Positions 13,129 through 38,558 of a stretch of 64,000 bases of DNA are shown piece after piece. Under the pieces are notes generated by a model. It had not been told where the DNA came from. It saw only the letters and a program-made list of their open reading frames with translations, and did no database searches. The stretch lies in assembly GCA_037179515.1 (NCBI GenBank), contig JAXCGZ010019150.1, positions 1-64,000 on the forward strand, read 5' to 3'. Source of the stretch: Halocaridina rubra (lineage: Eukaryota > Arthropoda > Malacostraca > Decapoda > Atyidae). Numbering within the stretch: position 1 is the stretch's first letter; each line of letters opens with the position of its first letter. A program made the translations under genes and the position numbers.

Positions 13129-16100
13129 GTGCCGCTATAAAGCGGCATGCTCTTCCTAATACCCCTAGGTGGGCTCAATCATAGGTCTTTCACCCTGAGT
13201 CGAGTATCCTACCCACCATGCTACAGTTGTACCTGATGAGTACAGAAGAAGGTTTTTCCTTGATGTGAAATGGTACATTGATCCCTGTTTTAGAAATCAT
13301 TTTTTGCATGTCTTGTGGAGGGCGGTAGTAATGCAGTGGTTAGAGAATTCAATTCAGTAGGTGACAAACTTGGGATCAAGCCTAATGCAGGCAGGAAAAG
13401 GGCATCCAACCTTCATTCCCCAGTTCCAGCCTGTATGTGCCCACCCCCGTAGTGAGAGTTAATAACATAAAACATCAAACAAAATTCTTGCATATCTTAA
13501 GGAGCTGGGTAGGGGAGCAATCCCTTTCTCCTTGATATTTTTTCTTTTTCACACATCAATTGATAGAATTGGTTGGGATGCTCAAGGTATGTTAAAGTCC
13601 AGTTGTCTACATCCTACTGGGTTCAGCAGACTATAGCATCTTGTTAAAAGAATATTTTAGTTTTTTGCTGGCTGAAAAGAACTAATATATTTTGAAATTC
13701 ACAAGTCACAGTTTAACATATACTGAATGTTTGCAAAGCTTATATTTTACGAAGGAAATAAACTTATGCCTTATTAGACTTGTTTGATACCTAACACATA
13801 TATACCAATTTAACAAATTGAAGCTCGTTTTTTAAATTTATCCCTTCACCTCACTGTGTCTTTGATACAGGCTGTACGAACCTTCCATATTGGAACGTAT
13901 GAGTCAGCATTATGAATCCTTGTTACCACTGAGTGGTTCCAGCATTCAAGACATCATTGGCAGTCGTAATCACATGGCTGCTTATGACCTGTGTTCAGAG
14001 CTGTATTTAGCTCATCTAGATATGTTATTACACACAGGGTAAGTTGCTTATTTTTTATCACTGATAGTGGGGAAAATAGGGTACCTTTCTCATTTAAATT
14101 AAACTTAAATATACAAACTTTTGTGATTCGGTAGTATCTCATAAGTAAATACAAAACCCTTCTTACCATTCCTTATTTGCAGATTTTATGTCCATTCAAA
14201 TTATTTCTTAAGATTAAATATAAATAAAGCACGTATTCATGTCTTACCATTTAAATTTTTTTCTGATAACATATTATCCCTTATATTATGCGCATATATT
14301 ACTATGTATCAGTGGGGGTCGCAGTAGCTCAGTGGTAGAGTGCACAGATTGGGAACTGATGACCCTGACAAACTGAGGTTTGATCTCTCTGCAGGGCCTT
14401 AGGAATGGCTTTCCACCCTTGGTCATCCAGCTCCAAGCTGTGTGTGTCCTCCCCCATTCTTATGGGTAATAATTGTGACACAAGAAGGAGCAAATAGCAT
14501 ACTTCCTTTATATCAGCATTTATAAAGTGAACTTTTTAATTGTTTTTCATCATTTCTATCCAGCAAAATACACTGGACAGATCTTGTGAAGGAGTTATGG
14601 GAAATGTACCGACCTTTTGTCTTAGACAAATATGATGATCACTTATGCTCCAGTACGGCAATAATCGCAGATGTATGGGCTGCTGCGTATTATTCTCACC
14701 TGTGGTCTCGTATGGTTGCTGCCGATGCTTTCCAAGCATTCAAAGAATCAGAAGAAGAAATATCAGAAACTGGGGCTCGGTAAGTGTTCGGATCTTGTAA
14801 AGAAGAGTAACTCTAGGATTAGTCATATTCATGAGGCAAGTCACCTAATCTTACTGAAGGTAGGACACATGACCCTTAGAACAATGTCCCTCTAGGACAC
14901 TTGCCTTTTACCTAACCTAACTTTAGCTATCCCAATGTAGCCTAACCTTACCTAACCTAACCAGGTGTAAATAGAAATATTTTTACATTGAACATTTTTC
15001 GTTGATTATTTATTTATATATTTCAGTTTATTATTATCTTGGGGCTATTATCCCCTCATGCATTAAGAGTTATGGGTTATTGTCCAAGGGGTAATGGCCC
15101 ATACCTCAGCCTAACCTACACTACCCTTACCTAATCATCTATGGGGTTATGTAACTTTACGTAGGATTCTAGGGGTTACTTGTACAGTATTTACAAGTTC
15201 TGTGGATTTTTTATTTAGTAAGGAGATACCTGATAGATGTTTACTTTATGTGGCATACTAAGTAAAACGAGGCACTTATGTATTTGAAACCTACTTATAT
15301 GATTATATGTTGGATGTTATAAAGTGTATTTTGTAATCAAAAGGAAGAGTTTTCTTTTTGACATAATTAATACCCAAGCTCCCATCAGTTTCTGCCCCAT
15401 GCAAATGGGGATTAATAGCGACACATAGCAAGGCAGAACTTTTTGGGAACTGCTGTAGCACAGTGGTTAAAGTACTTAACTCAGGAAGTGACACACCCAT
15501 GTTTTAGCCAACCATGGGATGTTAAAAATGGCATCCAACCTAAATCCCCAGCTCCAACTTGTCTGTATCCAACGCCATTCGATTGTGGATTTATAGTGAC
15601 ACATAAAACGGCAAACTTTTAATCACCAATCAACAAGGTAGCCACAAATGAAGAGAAATAAAAGAAAAAATTCTTGATTTTGTAATCAGCTTCTTAAGAC
15701 CATCTAATGCCTGCCATAGGATTTACTCAGTTAAGCCTTAGCTGGTCTTGAGGCCTTGTTGTTGTCTCTCAGCTAGTGAAAAGTTAAGTTGTTGCTTGCT
15801 GTTCTGCGTGTCACTGTTAATACCCACTCGAATGGGGATGACGCAGACAGATTGGAGCTGGGGGATTAAAGCTAGATACCCCTCTATACGATCTGCAATG
15901 AGATTGAACAGGGATTTGTCACCTCCCAGAGCAAGTACTCTAACCACTAATAGAAAGTGAAATAACCTTAGCGAGCGCATGCACCTTTAACCCCATCACA
16001 AATTATCCCGCATATATCCGTGCCTGTACTTTTTGCATTTACTGAATATTACTTGTTAATGCATGCGCAAAAACTATATATTTAATCTTCTATTTTAGGA

Positions 16101-16453
16101 TGGAATTGGATATATTCATGCCATTGCACATGTTTGCAGAGTTCTGTCCAAAAATAAAATAAGTTCATTTATTATATTAAAAATATGATAGTCTTAAATA
16201 ACGTACTATCAGGATCCCCTTTTTGTGTAATCATATTGGGAAGATGTAAATATATTACTCAGTAAAATGTTTAATGAAATAAATGTCTGTTATGGAGTTA
16301 ATAGAATGCTTCTTTTACTTTGTCAGGTTTCGTAACACCTTCCTGTCTCTGGGAGGAGGCTGCCACTCGGGCGAAGTGTTTCGAAGGTTCAGAGGACGTG
16401 ATCCATCTCCTGACGCCCTACATGAACTATGTGGGTTAAATGACCGTGATTAG
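39..16453 (+). CDS. M3A oligopeptidase A-like protein, probable pseudoenzyme (5' partial)
   Basis: Eleven exons are visible: 39-212, 2515-2606, 3175-3360, 5195-5310, 7223-7349, 8235-8441, 11171-11345, 12962-13074, 13871-14038, 14564-14779 and 16327-16453 (TAG stop). They join in phase to 566 residues; the N-terminus lies left of the window. M3A landmarks appear in order: LEAWDVPYWRRKQ (exon 5), EYFPFNHVLQGLLEL (exon 6), NFTPPESKEKPSLLTFAEV (exon 7), IEWDAVE (exon 8) and GGGCHSGEVFRRFRGRDPSP (exon 11). Family members are zinc endopeptidases that degrade short peptides in cytosol or organelles. Here the HEFGH metal site reads QKFGQ, split across the exon 7/8 junction. The third ligand Glu is kept, but PSQ next to it is CSY, and the usual HIFxGGY substrate loop reads AIIADVW. 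Splice sites and frame are intact, so I infer a non-catalytic protein rather than a decayed gene. An ATTAAA at 16687 is a possible polyadenylation signal. Family assignment is confident; loss of activity is inferred. Confidence 0.92.
425..610. repeat. Dispersed repeat with 13-bp perfect hairpin, copy 1
   Basis: AGTCCCTTCTGCC at 435-447 is an exact reverse complement of 490-502, leaving a 42-nt loop. A related sequence lies at 61808-61960, sharing the CCCTTCTGCC(A/G)TGGTAT segment and a downstream GATATCTGAAGCA. It lies in intron 1 of the peptidase-like gene. Confidence 0.55.
661..827 (+). mobile_element. tRNA-derived SINE (family A) copy
   Basis: The copy shows the family order: a tRNA-like head with GTTAGAGTACTTGACTC, then GTTAGGAAGAGCTTCCA, then CCCCCATTCAAATGGGAATT and a GTGACA tail. 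The best-preserved copy is at 14311-14492. Confidence 0.6.
1284..1599. mobile_element. hAT-type MITE with 8-bp target duplication
   Basis: The element proper is 1292-1591, about 300 bp. Its ends are imperfect inverted repeats: CAGGGATTTCCAACC on the left and, read inward from the right, CGGTGATTCCCAAC. It is flanked by GTTTACTG (1284-1291) and GTCTACTG (1592-1599), a 7/8 match, which is the hAT target-site length. Subterminal GGCACCC/GGGTGCC segments are also inverted. It has no coding capacity. Confidence 0.7.
1640..1775 (+). repeat. Dispersed repeat family B2 copy
   Basis: It contains the family phrases CCTTTATCCCCAAGGA, GCTTTGACTTGGTCACC and CCCCTTATAAGG. Other copies are at 7885-8130 (reverse), 18180-18410, 43395-43545 and 59160-59335. 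Confidence 0.55.
1900..1941 (+). repeat. Interstitial TTAGG-rich run
   Basis: GGTTAGGTTAGG occurs twice with degenerate units between. TTAGG is the usual arthropod telomere unit. The run is short and interrupted, so it is interstitial and not a telomere. Confidence 0.6.
3411..3791 (+). mobile_element. tRNA-derived SINE copies (short head fragment plus near-complete copy)
   Basis: A head-only fragment lies at 3411-3452, where the GTATCTCAATGGCAGAG box runs straight into an ACACGTAAAAC tail. A near-complete copy at 3617-3791 carries the A-box-like TTCAGTGGTAGAGCA and the GTGACACATGAAAA tail. Confidence 0.6.
4384..4700. repeat. Minisatellite, about five 65-bp units
   Basis: CCATATCCTGxTGTAGTTAG recurs at about 62-72 bp spacing, followed each time by a GCAGAGTTCTACAGCTGAA-like segment and AATCATGACA. 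Units are diverged and no frame is conserved. It lies in intron 3 of the peptidase-like gene. Confidence 0.65.
4905..5050 (+). repeat. Dispersed repeat family C copy
   Basis: The recurring phrase is TTCTCTAAGCTGCCTGGC, later GGCATATGTGGTTGTAAGCA. Other copies are at 9230-9362 (+), 16730-17095 (-) and 20025-20165 (-). Confidence 0.55.
5332..5460 (+). mobile_element. tRNA-derived SINE (family A) partial copy
   Basis: It holds the head GTTAGAATACTCAACTTGGG, a B-box-like GCGTTCGAGCCC and GTATTAGGAAGGTCATCCAG. It is truncated before the CCCATT..AATGGGG segment. Confidence 0.6.
6185..6675. repeat. Minisatellite, about eight 58-bp units
   Basis: Units contain GCCTTGGCAAGTATAACCA, then TTCAGTCATACTCTTTTCCT and TAGAAACACTATTA. 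Copies are 80-90% alike by eye and head to tail. It lies in intron 4 of the peptidase-like gene. ORFs through it follow the repeat and are not evidence of coding. Confidence 0.75.
7561..7640 (-). mobile_element. SINE family A, 3' fragment
   Basis: GTGTCACTATTAATCCCCAT followed by CGAATGGGGGTGGACACAGG is the reverse complement of the family tail. Confidence 0.55.
7885..8130 (-). repeat. Dispersed repeat family B2 copy (reverse)
   Basis: It reads CCCCCTTGTAAGG, then CACTCCTCTTAGCTCCTTGG, then CTACTTGGGTCATGAACAAG, the reverse of the 59160-59335 copy. Confidence 0.55.
8690..8830. repeat. (TTA)n microsatellite with adjacent dispersed repeat
   Basis: An ATT/TTA run of about 50 bp leads into GCCAAGCAACAAGCCCAGTT. 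A similar segment, AAGCCAAGCCCAAGCCCAGC, follows another AT-rich run near 57508, so this is a repeat that carries or attracts the trinucleotide run. Confidence 0.55.
9230..9362 (+). repeat. Dispersed repeat family C copy
   Basis: It shows TTCTCTAAGCTGCCTGGCC through GGCATATGTGGTTGTAAGCA, closely matching 4905-5050. Confidence 0.6.
9440..10092 (+). pseudogene. Non-LTR retrotransposon 3' end, RT C-terminus relic
   Basis: The frame starting at 9452 encodes YKGLIHLFLEYCSHIW, then DRVKSKAVRLINDPSLTSN, then RRKVSPLSLFYRCSDEF. This is the thumb/C-terminal segment common to CR1/Jockey-group reverse transcriptases. A C/T-rich untranslated stretch follows, ending in A10 at 10080. It is 5'-truncated. 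A second copy of its 3' part lies at 19527-19770. Confidence 0.75.
10228..10440 (+). pseudogene. RT C-terminal fragment of an endonuclease-RT LINE
   Basis: Reading from about 10240 gives RWYGHVLRKDERYVRRRMLR, the C-terminal signature of the LINE family that also forms the arrays at 34190-34475 and 49060-50150. It is short and frame-broken. Confidence 0.65.
10570..10845 (+). pseudogene. Reverse transcriptase palm fragment
   Basis: LFIVYLNDLDSDICSNQSKF is followed by ADNTKIGRIINGKED. FADDTK is the usual catalytic box; here it is FADNTK, and stops follow (HA*QGY*). It is a dead fragment of a CR1/L2-like element in intron 6 of the peptidase-like gene. Confidence 0.7.
10950..11112 (+). mobile_element. 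tRNA-derived SINE (family A) copy
   Basis: It shows the head GGGCAGTGCACTTGACACAG, CGTTAGGAAGAGCTTCCAGC and the tail GTGACACATAAAATGGCAAA. Confidence 0.6.
11390..11460. repeat. Family B head fragment
   Basis: GGGGGGTGGCTGAGTAAAAG followed by CACACATTCACTAGAAGC matches the shared start of families B1 and B2. Confidence 0.45.
11705..11870 (+). mobile_element. tRNA-derived SINE (family A) copy
   Basis: It contains GTAGTGCAGTGGTTAGAGCG (A-box region), GTTTGAACCC (B-box-like), GTGTTACGAAGGACATCCAG and a TTACATAAAACTGC tail. Confidence 0.65.
12298..12470 (+). repeat. Dispersed repeat family B1 copy
   Basis: It reads ATCCCCCTTGTAAGGGGAGG, then GGAATTCCCAGTCCCCGCAC, TTGACTAACACATCACACAG and a GGTGGTATTCTCGCCC end. 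The second half matches the 5' terminus of the LINE at 30471-33840. Confidence 0.6.
13096..13235 (-). mobile_element. SINE family A copy (reverse), next to a T tract
   Basis: A run of about 30 T is followed by GCTCTTCCTAATACCCC and the reversed tRNA-like head ending GTATCCTACCCACCATGC. Confidence 0.5.
13318..13482 (+). mobile_element. tRNA-derived SINE (family A) copy
   Basis: It shows TAATGCAGTGGTTAGAGAAT, GGGATCAAGCC, GGGCATCCAACCTTCATTCC, and the tail AATAACATAAAACATCAAAC. Confidence 0.6.
14311..14492 (+). mobile_element. tRNA-derived SINE (family A), best-preserved copy
   Basis: The head is tRNA-like. GTAGCTCAGTGGTAGAGTG (about 14322-14341) is a good RNA polymerase III A box, and GAGGTTTGATCTCT (about 14378) fits the B box. 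The body carries TTAGGAATGGCTTTCCACCC, CAGCTCCAAGCTGTGTGTG and CCCCCATTCTTATGGGTAAT, and ends GTGACACAAGAA. About twenty related copies of 80-180 bp lie in both orientations across the window. Confidence 0.75.
14905..15180. repeat. CCTAA/TTAGG-rich dispersed repeat
   Basis: CCTAACCTAAC and related runs occur at 14912-14965 and again near 15113. They are followed by GGGGTTATGTAACTTTAC, which resembles segments at 21540-21640 and 45905-46040. This is an interstitial telomere-like motif inside a repeat family. Confidence 0.5.
15360..15620 (+). mobile_element. Two SINE family A copies, head to tail
   Basis: A 3' tail at 15360-15432 (GCAAATGGGGATTAATAGCG) is followed by a near-complete copy at 15449-15620. 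The latter has GTAGCACAGTGGTTAAAGTA and GTGACACATAAAACGGCAAA. Confidence 0.6.
15805..15955 (-). mobile_element. tRNA-derived SINE (family A) copy, reverse
   Basis: It reads GTGTCACTGTTAATACCCAC, then GATTGGAGCTGGGGGATTAA, and ends at CAAGTACTCTAACCACTA, the reversed head. Confidence 0.6.
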
Positions 16454-16729
16454 CAAACTTAGTTGTAAGTCATCATTTATCAGGTTTTGTATAGTTGAAC
16501 TATAATTCAACATCTTTGTTAGAAGCTGAATAAGTTATCATTGCCTTGTTTTGTATAGTTGAAGTATAATTAGGTAGTTTTGTCAAAAGCTGAAAAATTT
16601 ATTATTGTCAGGTTTTGTATAATTGAAGTGTACTGCATCAACTTTGTAGGAAGCTAAAGTGATATTGTCTCATGTATATTTTTCTTATTAAAGGCTTCTT
16701 TGTACTTCCATACATCGACTCTCATAGAT

Positions 16730-17095
16730 CCAGCACATTCAATAGTAAAACAAAGTAAACTGCCGCAACCAAACCCTGTCCCACATAGTTCAGAAGAACC
16801 TGGGAGAGGTTTCGGTCACTTAGGCAGTTACCTCATTTCTCTCCACAACATAATTTTTCTCTACACTGGGAAATGACTCTGGTGGTCATATCTTGAAGAC
16901 TCCTTCTAGCTGGAGATATTGAGAAACCCAGGGAACACACTATGGAAGACCAATGCACGCAACCACCTACGCCACCAACACACTATACACTCCCTTGGAG
17001 CTCTGTGGGAAAGTTAAGAATTGGCAATGACCTTCCTTGAGGAGTCATGGCTGTTCAGCTAGGCAGCTTAAGGAGCAAGAACAACCAAATGGCAT
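16730..17095 (-). repeat. Dispersed repeat family C, long copy (reverse)
   Basis: It ends with CTAGGCAGCTTAAGGAGCAA, the reverse complement of the family start, and contains CACACTATACACTCCCTTGG. It is the longest copy in the window. Confidence 0.55.
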
Positions 17096-17252
17096 GTGAA
17101 AAGGTACTCTCACTGATATTCATGCTATCTCTGTTTAATATGTTATTTCCTAGTTTAATACATAACTACTTGCAATTTATTGTTAAATTTGTGAAATGAT
17201 AATATTAGCTTGTGGCATTAACAGAGAGTATCTCGTCACTTGCTTCTTGTTG

Positions 17253-17600
17253 CTGTTCGCCGTTTTATGTTTCATTAATAATCTCCATTCAAACATAGTG
17301 GACACAGACAAGGTGGAACTGGGGAATGAAGGCTGGATGCCATTCTTTTATTTAATAATTAAGCCATATATATTGTTAGTTAGGTTACTGCTAATGAGGA
17401 CACTATTATTCTAAAAATAGATAATTTAATGCATATATTGGGAGTTGTTTGCCAAATTATGTGTTGCTATAAATCCCCATTTGAATGAGAGTGGACACAG
17501 ATTGGAGGAAATTGAAGCTTGTATGCCCTTCCTAACACAGTACAGTGGGCTATAATACGGGTTTGTCACCTCCTGAGTTGAGTAAGTTATGGAAGTATAA
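17253..17600 (-). mobile_element. Two reverse SINE family A copies
   Basis: One lies at 17253-17345 (CCGTTTTATGTTTCATTAAT, then GTGGACACAGACAAGGTGGA). The other at 17444-17600 includes the reversed head GTTTGTCACCTCCTGAGTTG. Confidence 0.6.
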
Positions 17601-18179
17601 GTAAGCTTACTTATGTCTTTATATATATGTAAAAATAAAAATATATGTAGTGTTTTTATAATTTAAATATTATCTTATCCACAGCGCATTTGTAAAAAGA
17701 AATTTGTGTAACTGAGCTTGGCAAACCCTCAACAAATAAACGAATACTTATGATACAGGTTTTGAAACAAAATTTAGGTAATTTTGTGGGGTAGTGGAAG
17801 CATCTGGGGCTGGTACTATATTGGCCACCAGTTTGATTCTGGCCTAGGGTGGGGTTAGCTTTCACTGTCTCATGTCATTAGTGATTAAATTGGGCAATTA
17901 ATTAGGGAGGGGGAGGGTAATTTCCTATAGAACTGATTATTCAGCCTTTGCCTGCAGATCACTGGGCCCACATGATTGGAGAGGGCACTTGGGCCCCAGC
18001 TATATGGTAGAAATATAATTGGACTTTAGTGCTAGGACTGTCCCTTGCTTCAGCCTGTCTTTCGACTTTTAATATTTACTGTACTAACATATTTACAACC
18101 TCGCTTCATGTAGATCTTTAGGAGCAGTGTTACCTCATTGTTCCAAGCTACATCCTCTTTAAGTACAGTATTTGTTCAG

Positions 18180-18410
18180 TAAAAAATTTCCACCACCATC
18201 CTACTTGGGTTATCCACAGGGTAAGTGAAAAAGGATCCTTACTGCGTATCCTTGCCCATGTACCCTGTGGGTGACTCATGCAGGGTGGTGGCGGGGAAAT
18301 ATGGGAGCTCTTTATCCCCAAGGAGTTAAGTGACAAATTATATATTTTAGCTATTGGTGAGTGCGTGCCTTGACTTGCCCACCCTCCTTACAAAGGGGAA
18401 GGCATCAGTT
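18180..18410 (+). repeat. Dispersed repeat family B2 copies
   Basis: ATCCTACTTGGGTTATCCAC and, in the other sense, TACCCTGTGGGTGACTCATG both occur, so two half-copies face each other. TTTATCCCCAAGGAGTTAAG and GCCTTGACTTGCCCACC follow. Confidence 0.5.
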
Positions 18411-18956
18411 GCATATGTAAGAAGGCATTAGGAGATAAGGACAATATTGATAATGGCAGCTCTTGTAGGATAGTCCCTGTCAGCTTAGCAAGGTCAATAA
18501 GCACAATGTGCAATGAGTTGGGTTAATGACACAGCAAGAACTTTCAAAATCTTTGTCTTCTGTGAAAGTGTAATTGACCATCCACCATCTCTGATAGAAA
18601 AAAGTGGACTTATTCGTAGTGTTAATTTTCTTATCACCAGGAATTTTTCTCGTAAAGGGCTTTCCAACAGCTCGCAATGAAAAAGGTAGACTTCATCTCC
18701 AGTCTTCACTGTCCTGTCACAAGGAATTTTCCTTTTTCAGTCCTACACCATAGCACTTGAGGGTGATTTTTATGGACTTAGATTCTCTTCTTGCAAGGAA
18801 ATTATGATAGTTGAGTTGCCAATACAAATAAGATTATAAATAAATATATATATCTTAAACATGTTTTACCCATGGTCAGACTTTGAACCTAGGACACATT
18901 CATAAATAATAATGTATTTATTTGTTATATATATATACAGTATATATATCTATCTA

Positions 18957-19925
<969 letters not shown>

Positions 19926-20024
19926 ATTCTGCAACAGGGCTTTTTTGTACCTTGCTTAACCACACCCCTCCATCTGCTCTTTCAGGATAAAAAACAAATC
20001 ATTATGCTCCATAATGGAAAACTA

Positions 20025-20165
20025 CACTGCACGCAACATGTATGCCAACAACACAACATACACTCTCTGAGAGCTCAGTGGAAAAGCCCAGGATCGGCTG
20101 TGGCCTCTCTTAGGGACTTGGAATTGTTTTGCTAGGCAGTTTAAGGAAAACCAAAACAACAGTGA
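20025..20165 (-). repeat. Dispersed repeat family C copy (reverse)
   Basis: It contains ATACACTCTCTGAGAGCTCA and TTGCTAGGCAGTTTAAGGAA, parallel to 16965-17085. Confidence 0.55.
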
Positions 20166-20303
20166 TATTAAAATCTCAACCCAGTAATGACAAAGCGATG
20201 CAATAATACACAATAAAAGATTTACTTCTTAATATGTACAGTATATGAAAATATCTTTAACAGTCCTCTTGAAAACGTATCTACAGTTATATACTATTTC
20301 TTT

Positions 20304-20309
20304 TTTATT
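20304..20309 (-). promoter_or_regulatory. Candidate polyadenylation signal (AATAAA) of the zinc-finger gene
   Basis: The minus strand reads AATAAA about 420 nt beyond the stop codon at 20729. It is a plausible 3' end, but the region is AT-rich and chance matches occur. Confidence 0.35.
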
Positions 20310-20482
20310 TTTAACATTGTACATTAGTTTGTTTTGCAGTTCACTCAAGAACCATTTACATTGAGCCAGAGCAAAGGATTCTGGTTTGGCACTTTGAAGA
20401 TGGTTCGAAATAGTCCATAAGAGTGGAACTTTTTTTTGTCTTCATTTTGCAAGCCACCACTCGCCTTTTGGAATAATAATAC

Positions 20483-20635
20483 ACCATAAGTCACAATCAG
20501 TCCCCAGTACAATAAGAGTGGATACAGACACGTTAGACTGGGAGATTAAGGCTAGATAATGTTTCTAACACCCCCAATGGGATCGAACCAGTTAATCGTT
20601 TCCCAACTTGCACACACTACCATTGGACTACAACT
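20483..20635 (-). mobile_element. tRNA-derived SINE (family A) copy, reverse
   Basis: It reads GTGGATACAGACACGTTAGA, then TGGGATCGAACCAGTTAATC (reversed B-box region), and ends CTACCATTGGACTACAA. It would lie in the 3' untranslated region of the zinc-finger gene. Confidence 0.6.
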
Positions 20636-20728
20636 CATATATAAACAACAAAAACTTCATTTGAATCAGCAGTGGTGCCAGTTTGTGCCATACTTGATTC
20701 AAACTGGGTTGGCAACTGCCCCAAGTTA

Positions 20729-37754
<17,026 letters not shown>

Positions 37755-38558
37755 TTTTGTTTCATCCTCTAATTAGCATATCTAATTATCGTTTGAATTT
37801 TGTTCCTCAAGGTCACGACAATTTACATTCTTGAATATGCATGCATTAAATATAGTATAGTATGCATTGGGAATAGAATTATGAAATAATTCTGCAAGCT
37901 ACCACTGATATGACTTTTTCATTATTGGATTGCATATAAGAACAGGCAACATTGCTATAATGAGAATGAAGAATATGATGTCTTGCATAATGCATTTTTT
38001 TGCATAATGGCATCAAAGTTAATTCTAGAATTCGTAGTATAATTCAAGTACAATTTTGTATATTTCCACAGTTGACATGCATTTATTGCCTGAAAAAAAA
38101 GAAGCATTAATGTTAATATCATGATAATAAGGAACACTTATATGTTGCACATGCAGTTAATTTTATAAAGATAATGAAGTTCTCAGGACAATAGACAGAA
38201 TGAGTACGAAACATCACAAATATTACTTTAATATTACATCCAATTCAATTTGCTAACAAACATATTTATATACAAAAGTCATTACCTCCATATACGAGGA
38301 GTAGTTCAGCTGAGTCAAAGTAAAAAACCTGATTCTTTTTAGAGGGAAAATACAAAGAAAGGGTTTCCAAGTCCTCTCGCTAAGCCCCAGTTAGTCAACT
38401 TTTGCAAAGCGCAGGGAAGCACGGAGTAGGTATTCTTGATTCCTCTTCAGGGGGATCACAAATAGATACTAAAGGAATTTCCCACAAGTGGAATGCAGAA
38501 AGTAAAAAAAGTTGAAGGCTAAAATTACTATCAGCACAACAATTCCATTTACACTATA
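37755..38558. promoter_or_regulatory. Upstream region of the zinc-finger gene
   Basis: This AT-rich region would contain the promoter and 5' leader of the minus-strand zinc-finger gene. No TATA box or initiator can be singled out with confidence. A degraded family B1 copy lies at 38290-38470 (AGTCCTCTCGCTAAGCCCC, GGTATTCTTGATTCC). Confidence 0.3.

Noticed and set aside
14311..14390. Possible functional tRNA gene
   Set aside because: The A and B boxes are tRNA-like but no cloverleaf or anticodon stem could be drawn, and the same head recurs in about twenty SINE copies.
18480..18709. Minus-strand ORF of about 70 codons possibly encoding part of a gene
   Set aside because: No recognisable domain, no upstream or downstream exon partner, and it lies between repeats; left unannotated.
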